64,000 nucleotides of DNA, from assembly GCA_963920665.1 (NCBI GenBank), contig OY987263.1, positions 37,560,547 to 37,624,546 of the forward strand, given 5' to 3'. Made by a program: the position numbers and the translations under genes. Within the stretch, counting starts at the first letter, position 1, and each line of letters starts with the position of its first letter. A model generated the notes under the pieces. The model ran no database searches. It saw only the letters and a program-made list of their open reading frames with translations, and was not told the origin of the DNA. The DNA comes from Straminergon stramineum. Lineage: Eukaryota; Streptophyta; Bryopsida; Hypnales; Calliergonaceae. Below are positions 46,948 through 61,808 of this stretch, in pieces.

Positions 46948-48561
46948 GCGTTGCGAAGTAGGTGAAATTAACTTTGACATGTACATATTTGAACACAGGA
47001 CGGTATAGTCCATACTAGATACTGTTTTATTGCAGTCTCGCTGATCAAGAAAGATCAAATGCGGTACTCGTATTTATGAGTTTGTCATGTGTTTGGTCGA
47101 GTGACAAGAACGTGACCGACTAGCATATTCATTAAATAATAAAGCTGGTATTTCAAATAATGGTTTCGGTGTTTCTCCATACTTTTCCTGCCATTGTGCA
47201 GGCTTAGTGTCGGTTGATGCTAGTGCACATCCTCGTTCTGCGGTCCCGCCTAATTTCTGATTATCCTTACTGTACGAAGGATTCTAAGAATATTTTATTG
47301 TACCTGATATGTTCCTGATACGCAATTGTGCCAATCCGACGAGTTATTCATATGCAAAACTTCTTGATTCAGACAGATTTAACACCACTTTAGGCTAGAG
47401 CAGCACACTTCTTTTCTGTACAATATAAAGTTTGCTCTCGTTAAGAATTCCAGAACCATGAACAACCACTCACACATCAGCTGTCAGTATCATGAGCTTC
47501 AAGATTACAGAATCATTCAATTTGGCACATCAAGAAAATAAAACAAGCCTGGAAACTAGTCTATACCACCAACTGATACGAAGCATTAACTTCGATCTCG
47601 AAGTTTCAACAGCAGATTCTTACCAGCTAACATACGAGCACAACTTCCGTAAAGGATTATCGATTTCCACAGCTTCAAAAATGTCAACTATTCCGATTAT
47701 TGAAAAATAGATTAAAATAACTCAAAATGAAAATGGTGCAACAATTAGTGACTAAGAATCAAGAATATAAGAAAATAGAAGCGCGTGATTTCAAATTCCT
47801 GATCCATGTCTGTGAAGCATGCACCGTTATAATTATAAAGAATATAACCATATACGGAAAGTCGAATCTCTCCTTCATCTGAAACTTCACGAAATGGAAC
47901 CTTACAGGTTAATATTCCGCCGATCCTATTTCAGTTCTTCAAGTCTATGGTGTTACAGTTAATTGCGGCAGGTGATGAGAGCTTGAGAAGGATTGTTTGC
48001 AGATGCAGGGCTCAAATGCTACGCAGAACAAGCACAAGAGACGCTCGATCAGCCGAAGGAGTGCTCCAAGAAATGAACTCCCAAAGAAGTAAAAAGGAAA
48101 GAGACGAAGTTCCCATTGGAGGTTCTATTCTCTGTTCTCATAGTGTTCCCATGGAGGGTTCCAGAGATTCCCTATAGAATGGACTCCCTAGCAAGGTAGT
48201 CTGGCCTATAACCGTCTTTCTAGGGTTAAGCTGTATGAAAATGGAAAAGAAAGACCTTCAATTTAGCAGATGAAGTTAGATGAGAATATTTTTGCAAAAT
48301 TAAAATAATAGAAAATAATGCTTTAATTTAATATTTGCAAGAGACAAATAAACTAAAGCTTCCCTATTCCATGCACTCCTAGTGATGCCCAACTAAAGGT
48401 TTCTAGGCCCCATTATTGGATTGGAAGACCTTGTCAATAGGACTTTTCACATGGATATTCAAGCCTTGAAAGTATAGATAGTTTTATCAATTTTGGGGAA
48501 CTCCAAGAACCTCCCTTTACTATTGTAGTATTAATACACCTTATAGCCTTGCCTTCGCAAT
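46948..48561. other. 3' flank of AN1 gene and spacer
   Basis: No gene supported. ORFs at 47492-47710 and 47947-48177 lack domains or splice partners. Confidence 0.4.
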
Positions 48562-49495
48562 TTAACCCCTAAATGCCCAAACTGCATTTATTGGCAACAT
48601 AGCGATTTTGGGCAACTCACTTCAAATGGAGTTTTTATTTTTTTTATTTGAAATTTTCACACAGCATGTGCCTGAGGAGTAGTTTTAAGACTAAAAAATT
48701 TCATAATTTTTGACTACATGGTTGAGAAGAGTTTGCATGATATTTCATTTTCATTGTTCAACAAGTAGCTTGGGCAGCTCAAAAAATTTCTTGAAAAATC
48801 ATTTTTTTTAGATGTAAAAATTTGAAATTGGTTTCCAAGATTTCTATATACATGGAAAGCTTTGAGTCATTCCATTTTGATCAATGAGATGAAAGTTATG
48901 AGGAGTTTTAGTTGTGGGTAGATATGGAATCTCTTCTCTAAAATAAATTTTGAAGTCCTTTATTTAAGTCAATTTTCAATATTTTTGGAAAAAATAAAAA
49001 CATTTGGTGTAGGATGTTTATTACAACATTACAACCATTGAGATTGGAATTTTTCAATTCCATAAATAAATTGTTAATAATTTAGTATTTTGAATCATTC
49101 TCTACTTCTTTCTACTTACTATTTTTTTTCTATATGTTGTACAATTCCAAATGATCCGAGATTTTTCAACCATGTAGACAACTTGGCTTGAAGAATGAAT
49201 CCAAAGATGCACCACCATTTTAGACATTTTCTCATACAAATGTAACTTTGTGAAGTGTAGCTGTCCTTTTTTTTGTAAGGCTAAAAATAGAAATTTTGTC
49301 AATTCAAATGTTAGTATCTTGCAATCTGCATGGTGGAAATTTCTAAAAAAAATTCCACATCTTCTCAAATCGGTGTAATATAAGATCCTACATGTGTCCA
49401 AAAATCTATGTTTTCTAAAATTTGGTACTCATAATAAAAATGGTAGTTTTGGAGTGTTTTTGGTGAAAATATAGTCAAATATATTTCGGGGTTAA
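48562..49495 (+). mobile_element. TTAA-ended non-autonomous element (type A, copy 2)
   Basis: It starts TTAACCCCTAAATGCCC and ends TTTCGGGGTTAA, 934 bp. The interior is collinear with the copy at 52350-53511, for example TTTTGATCAATGAGATGAAA, ATTTTGAAGTCCTTTATTTA, TTTTTTTTCTATATGTTGTA, GATGCACCACCATTTT and TTGCAATC.GCATGGTGGAA. No ORF encodes a recognisable transposase, so it is non-autonomous. Confidence 0.65.
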
Positions 49496-51602
49496 TGTCG
49501 TATGGTATGATTTGGGTGCTTCTCTTGTGGATACGAACTCATAGTCCACCTCATGACTATGATGTGTGTTTGAAGCCAAGACTAATTTAATGGAATGAAG
49601 GTAGGATGAAAATAATGGAAATTTGAATCTACAATTGAAATAATGGAATTTTGAAGTGAAGACAAAAATAACAAAATTTTGAAGCCAAAACTGAAATATT
49701 GGAATGAAATTTGGACAAAAATAATGGAATATTGATGAAAAATTGATTTTGGGGATCCCTATACAAGATTAATTTTTTTCTAAACCTTTGGGACTTTTAT
49801 ATAAGATTTTGTTTCTCCTCCAACCATGCACCTAAGCCATACATCTAAGATTGACCAAATTAGCATATAGGAGGTCATTTACATGGTATAAATTGAAGTA
49901 TCAACCAAACCTCCAAAAATCCTACCATCACATTCTATATGCTAAAAAAACTTTCAATTCTATCACTCAATTTTTTAAACACCAAACCTTTCCAGTCTTT
50001 ATTCTAGAAATTTATTGAACTTCAAAGATTTCCATTGGTTCCCTAAGACAACTTTTTAACTCCTTCAATTGAAAAGGCACTTAATTATGTGGACTTCAAT
50101 TTTAGTTATATGACTTAAAAATTCAATTATTTTCATTGTTATTTCAAAATTTTCATTACTTTCATCATGGCTTTATTCCATCATTTAGGTTGTAGTTTCA
50201 ATTTTAATTATGGGCTTCTAGCTTCAAATGCACCCCATGTTTGGGATTTGGACCTAATATTTGCCAATGCAGAAACCTCAAAGGTCATTCCAAAAGTTGG
50301 CTAAACCAATTTTGACTTCAAGGTTGACATTGAAATTTTTATTAGGATTCAAAAATATATTGCAATCTTGGCTAAATACACCCTTTGTTGGAGAGGTTGC
50401 TTTTCAACTCTAGAAATATATTTTTCAAATACCTACATTTCTTTTAGTGCCTTACAATTAACTAGAAGCCCTTGAGAGAAAAAAACGACTTTGGAAGCTT
50501 TTAGGAAAAGCTAGATGATGGGAAGAAACATTTTTCCACTCGATTTCTTCATGGCACTTGATTGAACTCAATTTCAATAACCAATGCTAGAAATTCTTTC
50601 CTAGTAATATTTTCAATTTTCCTATATAAGAAAATGACAAATCCATGTGTTATATTTTGAAAACTTATAGTGCTTTATCTTAATTCAATTATAGCCATAA
50701 AATGATCTTTTTGGAATTTGAATGTAACTAATGAAATGAAGTTTATCAAGTTTAGTTTTTATTCCAATTTGAAATTTTGGAAATTCCTAAAAGTAAATAT
50801 TTTATAGCAATTTTCACTTTGGGCCTATTACTGTAGTGTATTGATTTTTAATTTGAGTATTGTTTTGTAAGAAAAATCACCATGATGTTATACACTTTAA
50901 TATAAACCTAGGGAAAAAAACAGATTTTTCCAGCACATACAATATTGCAATGTTTGATATAAACTGTTTTAGTATTTTTAGAAATCAATTAATCGAACAA
51001 ATCATATTCATAGATATTTGCAACATAAATTATAAAATATAGAAAAATAGTTATAGATTTGTCTTTCAAAGGTTAAAGACATGTAGATTTCATTTGATAT
51101 AGGAATCTTGGCAAGTGTAAAGTCTAAACTTTAGAGGTGCATGTTAATCAATAGCCATCATTGGACTCTATATTTGTCAAAATAGAAATCCCAATGATCT
51201 AGACCCCATTGCTACCTCAAAAACTTTTAGTTCTCTTATATTTTTTTAAATTCCAAATGTGTCCGGCCTTTGTTTTGTGAAATCAATTGAATTCTAGAAG
51301 TTTCCATTAGTTCCCTAGAATAACTTTTCAACTACATCAAATTGAAGAGACTCTTTTTTCGAGGAATTTGGGCTTCAATTTTAGTTGTATGGCTTCAATT
51401 TTTGTTATTTTTGCCTTGGCTTTATTTCAAGAATCTAGTCGTATGACTTTGAAATGATGTTATTTTTGTTCTTGCTTCATCATTTCGATCATCTCTTCAA
51501 CTTTGCTACACTATGTTCCTATTTTTTTTTATCATAGATTATACATATCACAAACTAGAAAGAGGATTGATAAAAGAGTTCAACTAAAATCCGTGATGAG
51601 GC
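49496..51602. repeat. Low-complexity repeats, three related blocks in both orientations
   Basis: Blocks built of AATAATGGAATTTTGAAG-type units lie at about 49560-49740 (plus sense) and, in reverse complement, at about 50090-50230 and 51360-51500 (TTCAATTTTAGTTAT, GGCTTTATT). They resemble decayed tandem repeats. The rest of the interval is AT-rich spacer with no gene. Confidence 0.4.
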
Positions 51603-51605
51603 TAA

Positions 51606-52235
51606 GGGCCACTTCACACTATTGCACAAGGTTGAGAGTCCATCGGTCTTGGCCAATCAAATTTCAGAAACCCAAGATTTTGGCCTCTCGGCCCTTCACA
51701 CAAGGTGGCACAATCCAAAGTCCATCATGATTTGATGTCCTCAAAATTGCCTATGTTATAGCCAAATGCTTACATGGCAATGGATTCTCAACTAGAGTTT
51801 GGGTCGAGCAAAAATGGAGACCGAAACTCCAGTTGAGAGGTTGAGGGAGTTTTTTCATTAAAAATCAGAATCTAACAAGATCTCGATCATAAGATTGGCA
51901 TAGGTTTGGACTTTGGGTTTGGCCATGGGAGGCTTTACACTATGGCCATCCCAATCAAGAGGCTGTAGGAATTCATTGCCAAGGTTTAGATTGTTTGGAC
52001 TTGGCCTTTGGAGACTTCACACTATGGCCATCCAAGTTGAGAGGCTGTGGGAGTTCATTGCCAAGGGTTTGGACTTTGGACTTGGCCTTTGGAGACTTTA
52101 CACTATGGTTGGCCAAAGTCTCCAATTCTTATTTTTTTGAGCCTATTTATTGCCCATTTCCTTGGACTCTCAACAAAGTTTGGCCACTCAATCCCATAGC
52201 CTCTCGACTTGGATGGCCATAGTGTGAAGAGGCCC
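51606..52235. mobile_element. PIF/Harbinger-like non-autonomous element with TAA duplication
   Basis: The ends are inverted: GGGCCACTTCACACTAT at 51606 and, reversed, GGGCCTCTTCACACTAT at 52235. It is flanked by TAA on both sides (51603-51605 and 52236-52238). A 3-bp TAA/TTA duplication with GGGCC ends is the signature of the PIF/Harbinger superfamily. The interior holds about three copies of an 80-85-bp unit (TTTGGACTTGGCCTTTGGAG..., CACTATGGCCATCCAAGTTG) that repeats the subterminal sequence. At 630 bp without a transposase it is non-autonomous. Confidence 0.65.
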
Positions 52236-52349
52236 TAAATTTAATCTCTTTCTAGCTAGAAAGCATTCTCCAACAAAACAAAAAGTTGCCCTCAAATGTA
52301 CATCCTCCAAACACATTGAAATGTAGATGTCATGCACTTTACAACAAGT

Positions 52350-53511
52350 TTAACCCCTAAAGGACCGGACTTGTGTTTTTGGCAGCAAAACTTTTTTGGG
52401 CAAGTATATGTGAGCAAAGATTTGACTTATTTAGGCTACATTTTTTTTACAAGGTGTGGACGAGGAATATCTTCCATGCTTGCTAAATTTCATTTCATTT
52501 GAGTCACTACAAGAGAAATGGGTATTTTGAGCGAGTTTTTAAGTATAGTCCTAGACATGAGATTTTAAGTAATGACTTTTAAGGAGATTTTCAATAAAAA
52601 TTTACTAGAAACACATGTATTTCTAGTAAATTCTTACTGAAAATCTCCTTAAAGGTCATTGCTTGAAATCTTATGTCTAGGACTATACTTTAAAACTCAC
52701 TTAAAATACCCATTTCTCTAGTAGTGAGTATACAACTGAAAAGTTACGATGCAAAATGTTGTTTGTTAACTTTTTCAACTCAGACAGCTTGGGCAGATAA
52801 GAAAGAATCACTTTTTTCAAAAGCAAAAATTTGAAATTGGTTTTCAAGATTTGTATACATGGAAAAATCTTTGAATCAATTGATTTTGATCAATGAGATG
52901 AAAGTTATAAGGAATTTTAGTTTGTGGAGAGTTATGGAATCTCTACTCTAAAATAAACTTTGAAGTCCTTTATTTAACTCAATTTTTAATATTTTTTGAA
53001 AAAAAAAAATCATAGGATATAGATTGTTTATTACAACATTACAACCATTGGGATTGGCATTTTTCAATTCCATTATTAAATTCTTGACAATTTAGTATAT
53101 TGAACCATTTTCTACTTTTTTCTACTTACTATTTTTTTTCTATATGTTGTACAATTTAAAATGATTTGAAAATTTTCAAGCATATAGCCAACTTGCCTTG
53201 AAGAATGAACCCAAAGATGCACCACCATTTTGGACATTTTTTCATACAAATGTGACCTTCTAAAGTGTTGCTACTTATTTTTTTGCAAGGCCAAAAAAAT
53301 GATTTTTGTCACTTCAAATGTTAATATCTTGCAATCCACATGGTGGAAATTTCGGAAATTTTTTCCACATCGTTTCAAAACAACTTCATACAAGATCTTA
53401 CGGTTACATGCGTTCAAAAATGTTTTTATTTCATAAATTTGGTACTTGTGCTAGAATGGTAGTTTTGGAATGTTTTCAGTGAAAACATAGTTAAGGAACT
53501 TTAAGGGTTAA
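52350..53511 (+). mobile_element. TTAA-ended non-autonomous element (type A, copy 3), with nested insertion
   Basis: It starts TTAACCCCTAAAGGACC and ends ACTTTAAGGGTTAA, 1162 bp. Removing the nested foldback and one copy of its 3-bp duplication (225 bp) leaves 937 bp, almost the 934 bp of copy 2, and the two interiors align in order over their whole length. No coding capacity. Confidence 0.65.
52505..52726. mobile_element. CACTA-type foldback MITE with AGT target duplication
   Basis: The 222-bp element is nearly a complete inverted repeat: CACTACAAGAGAAATGGGTA at the left and TACCCATTTCTCTAGTAGTG at the right, with arms of about 105 bp meeting near 52615. It starts CACTA and ends TAGTG, and is flanked by AGT at 52502-52504 and 52727-52729. 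Both are marks of the CACTA (En/Spm) superfamily. It sits inside a type A element, so it inserted later. Confidence 0.75.
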
Positions 53512-55671
53512 AGTCTTTTGAAGTTCAATGCTAGGATTTTTATTTGTTTTTGCTTTTGGGTTGTATGGATTTTGGCTTGCCTACCTTAGGAGTCCTTCAA
53601 CCCTTTGTTAGATCACAAAAACTTTAAAACAAATTTTTTATTCTTGGGTGATAAATTTGGAATCTTAGATCCATATTTGGAATTAGAATCTCTGAATGTG
53701 GTAGGAAAGTACATTTGATACAAAATCGACAATCCAAAATAGAAGGTGAGTTGGTATGTTTTCCCTTCTTTTCCCTTTCTAGGGGAAAAAATTCCAAGTG
53801 AACCTTTAATTTCTTGTTGTGAAAGTTTGGTGTTAATTTGTTCATTTTAGACTCAAAAGAAAATATTTTTTATTCCACTGCAAAAAGGTAGACACCCAAC
53901 ACAACCAATGCTCTTATTGGTCAACAATTTATAGAAAAAACAATGAAACTTCAAACAAACTAACTAACGTGCAAATTTGTGAAGTATATTCCACCTTCAT
54001 ACCATCTCTACTAGTTGCAAGTTCAAGATTAAGACCCCAAAATTTGACATAGAAAGCTACATTTCTAGGGTCTCTTCCTTATCCCTCAATCTTTGCTTGA
54101 CTTCTAATACTATCAAGCAAACTACTCTAGATCACTTGTTGGATCCTATCACCAAGTATGTGATTTTTTTGCATAATATCTTGGTGAAAGGGACTCAACC
54201 ATCTGGAATTAAAGCAACCAATTAGGCATCTTGGGCTCAATTCCTATTGTAAAGTTTTCTTAGTTTTAGTTTTGATTGGATCTAATTAGTAATTGAAGTA
54301 GGATTTCAAATTCTCTTAGCATGTATTTCTTGGACAATGTATGATTAAACTATGAATATTCAAAGTACTAATTATAAATACATCCAAATCTAACCCTATG
54401 CATTCATGTTCAGAATTTATACATTTTAGGCAAGAATGTTTTGAATGTTGGTTTGATTTACAATAGGGTTAATTTTACAACAAGTTGATACCTTATGAGT
54501 TGCAAAAATTCAATTACTAGAGTAGATAGGATGCCTTTAAGAAAAATCAAGAAAATAGACTTTTGCCTTTCTGCCAATTGTAACATTCTAGAAAAGTGTG
54601 TAGATTGCAATTTCCCCATTGTGCACATTCAATACTTGATTTATTTATTTGCTCAAAGTATCATAAACTTGAGAGATATTATAAATTGTATATTGTTATT
54701 TATTTGTTTGCTTAGAGTTTCAAAAACTTGAGAGACATTTATATAAATTGTATAGCGGAATTGAGTAAAAGAGGGAGGATATTTGGCAAAGCTTCCAATC
54801 TTCAACCCAAGTTGATGTGCAAAAAGAATCTAGATGTTTTTTGCATGGGTGTTATTGAAGCAAAAACAATTTCTAATGCTTTGTGATGATGCTAAGTATT
54901 TGGAATATCATTTCATCATCTGAGAAAATTGCAAGTATGGTATATATTTAGCCTTGTTGCCAATCCTTGTAAAAATTATTTTGTAGAGGTTTAAACTATG
55001 TTTTAATGATGCTAGAAATTTAGTTGTAATTTTGGTTGTAGATGTTCAAATTTTTTTCATGCTGGGTACATTTTCATCAGTAACGTGTTTGTGTTTTGCA
55101 TAGAAACAATTATATAGGTCGAACAAAATAGAATAAGAAACTCAAAATTATATTCAAATAAAGTCATATTAAATTTTAAGTACTATTTGATTTGATTATC
55201 GGCTTTTAGTCATGAGATGGATTGGAAAAGATTCAAAGGCTTTTAGAAGGTGTTGAATTTGAATGTACATTTTGAATTTGCAAGGAATTTAACAAGATAC
55301 AATTCACTTGATGTCTCATGCACTTTCAAAGTTATTTAACTCAAGTTGGAGATGACCCTAAACTACTAGGTGATGGTGGTGAGGTACCAAACCAAATGGA
55401 GAGGTTGTAGGTTTGGTACTTGGTGGTGATAGGTTCTTTACCTTATGTGAAATCAACCTCCCTTCATGAGCAAAAATCCTTGTAAGGTAGGAGGTCCATA
55501 AAGTGCCCATCTAAGAGCTGAAACTGAATTTTGGGGAGGTGAAACTTATTGAAATATTTTTCAGTAAATTTTTCTTGAAAGACAAGAGGAATTGACATCT
55601 AACCCGAGTCGTTTCATTTTTTTGGAGCTTTGTAGAATTAGTTATGAATTTTTGAAGTCGAAATGGCATAG
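53512..55671. other. AT-rich spacer
   Basis: No gene recognised. A segment near 53880-53935 (ACACCCAACACAACCAATGC) faintly resembles part of the insertion at 30815, but no borders are visible. Confidence 0.4.
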
Positions 55672-55783
55672 GGCTCTAAAACCACACACCTCCTCAAATG
55701 TATACTTCTGGTACATCCCTGTAAAGATGAAAAAATCCCATGTACAAACAATGTACATTTGAGGAGGTGTGCGGTTTTAGAGC
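55672..55783. repeat. Long stem-loop, 33-bp arms
   Basis: GGCTCTAAAACCACACACCT at 55672, continuing CCTCAAATGTATAC, pairs with TGTACATTTGAGG, continuing AGGTGTGCGGTTTTAGAGC to 55783. There are only two or three mismatches over about 33 bp and the loop is about 45 bp. The shape fits a miRNA-like precursor or a foldback transposon end pair. No target or transcript evidence is available from the sequence. Confidence 0.5.
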
Positions 55784-58670
55784 TTGTGTGAATTTCGAGC
55801 CTCCTACCTTAGTGTATTTCTTGAACACTCTTATCCAAAAAAAGAAGTTTAATTCATCATCAACTTCCTACCTCTGTATCTCATATTTTATACCTCCAAT
55901 ATTTGAATTGATAGAAAAAAAATTGAATCACTACAATGCTCGGATGTTCTCGAATGGATTATTAAATTTACTCCCGCACTGGAGGTCAGAAAAAAAGACC
56001 CCATAAAACTACAGCTGAACCTCGAAGGATATTACTATTTTTCCTTCAAGTTGCATTTTATAATGTAAGTTTCAAATCTTCCTGTCAAGTAATGATTTAG
56101 GGTTTCTATATGCTGAGGCTGCAATAATACTGCATGTATTAAGTTTATGGCAAGTCAGTTATGAACATTAATCCAGAAATCCTAAACAAACTCCAATCCT
56201 GTACAGAGTTGGTTATTAAACAATAATACAAGTTCTATCTAAATGCCATTAATGCAAAACCACGGAAGTGTGTTCTACTCAGAAAAGCGCTTAATTTTAA
56301 CTGAATTTTAACTGAATTTAAGCTTAATTTAAGCTTAATTTAAGCTTAATTTAAGCTTAATTTAAACTTAATTTAAACTTAATTTAAACTTTGCGCAGGC
56401 AGTTGATTACCTGTATACTGGCAGTAACACACATTAAAAGGGACTCTACAGTACTGTATTCATTTGGTCTCCACATACATTAAACCTCATGTGAAAAGCA
56501 CATCTGGATCACATCAATCTATTTCATTTGTTTCAAAAAACAAAAAACAAAAAACAAATAACAAACAAACATCTGATACATGACACCAACCAAGGTTTCG
56601 GTTTTAAATGAGGTATTCGGAGGGGGCGAACAAGACCTGTAAACGGCCACCAGCAAGTAGGCGGGCGCACTGGGGCTGTGCGACCAGGGTTTATCAAGCT
56701 TATTGTTCTTGTCTTCAAGCTGCATCATTGGCAAGCAAAAGACTGGCAGCCTAACTGAGTGACATTGACCTACATGGACAAGAACAGCCACCCTTGACGT
56801 CGTGATGATTCCATAACTTACATTTTTTTGTTTGTAAGCTCCTTTGAATTCACACCTGCATTTGCAACAAATTGGCACCCTGTTTTTTAGTTAGACTGTC
56901 ACTAATTGCACAAATCAGTCAGAGCAAGGAGATTTGGAGCTGAATGTTGGATAAACATAGATGACGATGGTTTAGTAATATAAGCTGATTTTTAAAATTT
57001 TCTTGTCAAAGTGAGTGAAGAGAGTTAAACAATTTTTTTCTGTTGCAAGGAAAAATTAGTACTGAGAAAATGTTGATTTTGCTAATTAAAGAATAATAAC
57101 AACTAGGAGCTTGAAGAAGTTCTACAGAAATTAGTCAGAAACCATGGGATATACTATCATAATCCTCTAGTTAGGTCTCAAGGACATCAATTAGTGAAGA
57201 GTTTGGTTACGAAATTCTTCCCATTTCCATCAAAATCAATAAAAAAAAGTGAAAAGTTGGTGAATAATTATCATAGGTGTCATCACAAAGTTGACTCGTT
57301 AGACAGATGAAGTACAAATACTCCATGCAAGAGTTGAAAGAGACCAATAAATGGGGTGTCAGTGTTCAAGCGCAGAGAGGATGATGCAGGGACTGGATCT
57401 GCAAGGACAGAGCTCAAGGTTTTCTACTTTCTAGCGCGCGCGAGTGGTTGCACAAACTGGCTACAGTAGAGGACTACAGCAGCAGAGTCCATTATGAGTC
57501 CACGAGGGTTGCATAGTCTCGTGCCAGACCTTCTCATTATTGGCTTTGTCCTCTTCCTGAGTGCTGGCACGCAATCGCTAACTTATAGCCAGTTAGTAAG
57601 CTCAGGGCCTTTTCTGAACGTGGAATTGCAGACAGTACTAACTAATACTTAACACAATCAATGATTATATATATTCCTCGTGCAGTAATCTCCAAGCTCC
57701 ATGTATTCGTATTAATAACTTCATTTCCGTTTGTATAACAGATACTGTAACGTGTCATGACTGAACTTAATATATACCAAAGGTAGGAAAAACACGAAGC
57801 GAGCGGCGGAGCGAGAGACCGAGCTGTAAGTTTCAGTAAGTAGCGTACCTAGATCTCATTGTCATTGATTCAATCTGGTAGGCCATGGTTGACAAACAGA
57901 TTGCTCGCAATACAAACTTAGTCTACACATTAAACTGGACGGTACATCAAACTGTCACCAACACAACGTGCTATGTTGTTAGACAGAACATACCAGGGAA
58001 ATCGAAGAACGCGTAACTGGGATTTTCCATCGCCAGATCTGGGTGTAGGGGTAAGCAAACGCCATCGGGAGTATCAATGCAGGATTGCAGTGCCCACTGC
58101 CAGTCAACTTAAGGGACCCCTGTACGTGTGAAAAACAGTTGGGATGTGCCCCTTGAAAGCTGTTACAGTTGAATCTCCATGGAACACAGCCGCGTAAGTT
58201 ATATGATGTGGAGTGAGTGACGATCAGTTGCCTTTTCGAAGGATATTCATCGGTGGTGGGAAAGCTCATCTGAGGGGTGACGGAGTTTTTCGGAGTATGT
58301 TCTTCATGTACAAAATCAAGGAAATAAATACTTCCGCAGTACTCCGTTGTCGTATGCAATTTAGTGGTGGGGGACTGGGGGCTGTCTGCACCGACGTCGA
58401 GCTGCCATATCCAGAGCTTTCATGTCTGCACAGAGCTTTCGGGTTCAGACCCGCCTTAAGTTTGCTACCCTTGAATGCCCAAGCAGCTTGTGACGGCTCC
58501 TCTCTGCTCACCCTGCACCACACATGCAATTCAGGAGCCATAGACTGAGCCTTTCTCTCTGCCAGCGTCATCCTACTTGTTGTCTATGAGGAATTCAATA
58601 CCGCAAAGCGTTTGAGTGTTTGACAGTAAAGCCTCGTGTGCAGTAGGGCGCGAGTAGTGAATATAAATAA
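55784..58670. other. Spacer and upstream region of the carboxypeptidase gene
   Basis: No gene supported. ORFs at 58213-58548 (+) and 57979-58359 (-) overlap each other and have no domains. A CAAAAAA-type simple repeat lies at 56535-56570. Confidence 0.4.
56291..56390. repeat. 11-bp minisatellite
   Basis: The unit GCTTAATTTAA (later ACTTAATTTAA) is repeated about seven times, preceded by two degenerate TGAATTTTAAC units. AT-rich tandem array without coding capacity. Confidence 0.75.
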
Positions 58671-58680
58671 TCCAGTGACA
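58671..58680 (+). promoter_or_regulatory. TATA-like box of the carboxypeptidase gene
   Basis: ATATAAATAA lies about 170 bp before the chosen ATG, in a locally GC-balanced stretch. This is a usual core-promoter position for a plant gene with a leader of about 130 bp. Sequence guess only. Confidence 0.4.
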
Positions 58681-58840
58681 GCACTTGCTCAACTGTTGCA
58701 GGGTACAACTTTTGATCATTGCTAATGTCTGCTCTCAGCTCTGCACATTGGTCTAGTGCAATGTTTATGTTGGTCGAGTAATCGTGTTGTCTCTCCTCGT
58801 GGCGACAATTTCTTTCTTCTCGTGGGCAAGTGAAGTTAGT

Positions 58841-61808
<2,968 letters not shown>

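Noticed and set aside
51913..52222. Two overlapping ORFs with repeated LAFGDFTLWP-type peptides
   Set aside because: The repetition reflects the internal tandem repeats of the PIF/Harbinger-like element, not a protein.
57979..58571. Opposing ORFs of 101-126 codons
   Set aside because: They overlap on both strands, carry no domain and lie in the probable carboxypeptidase promoter.
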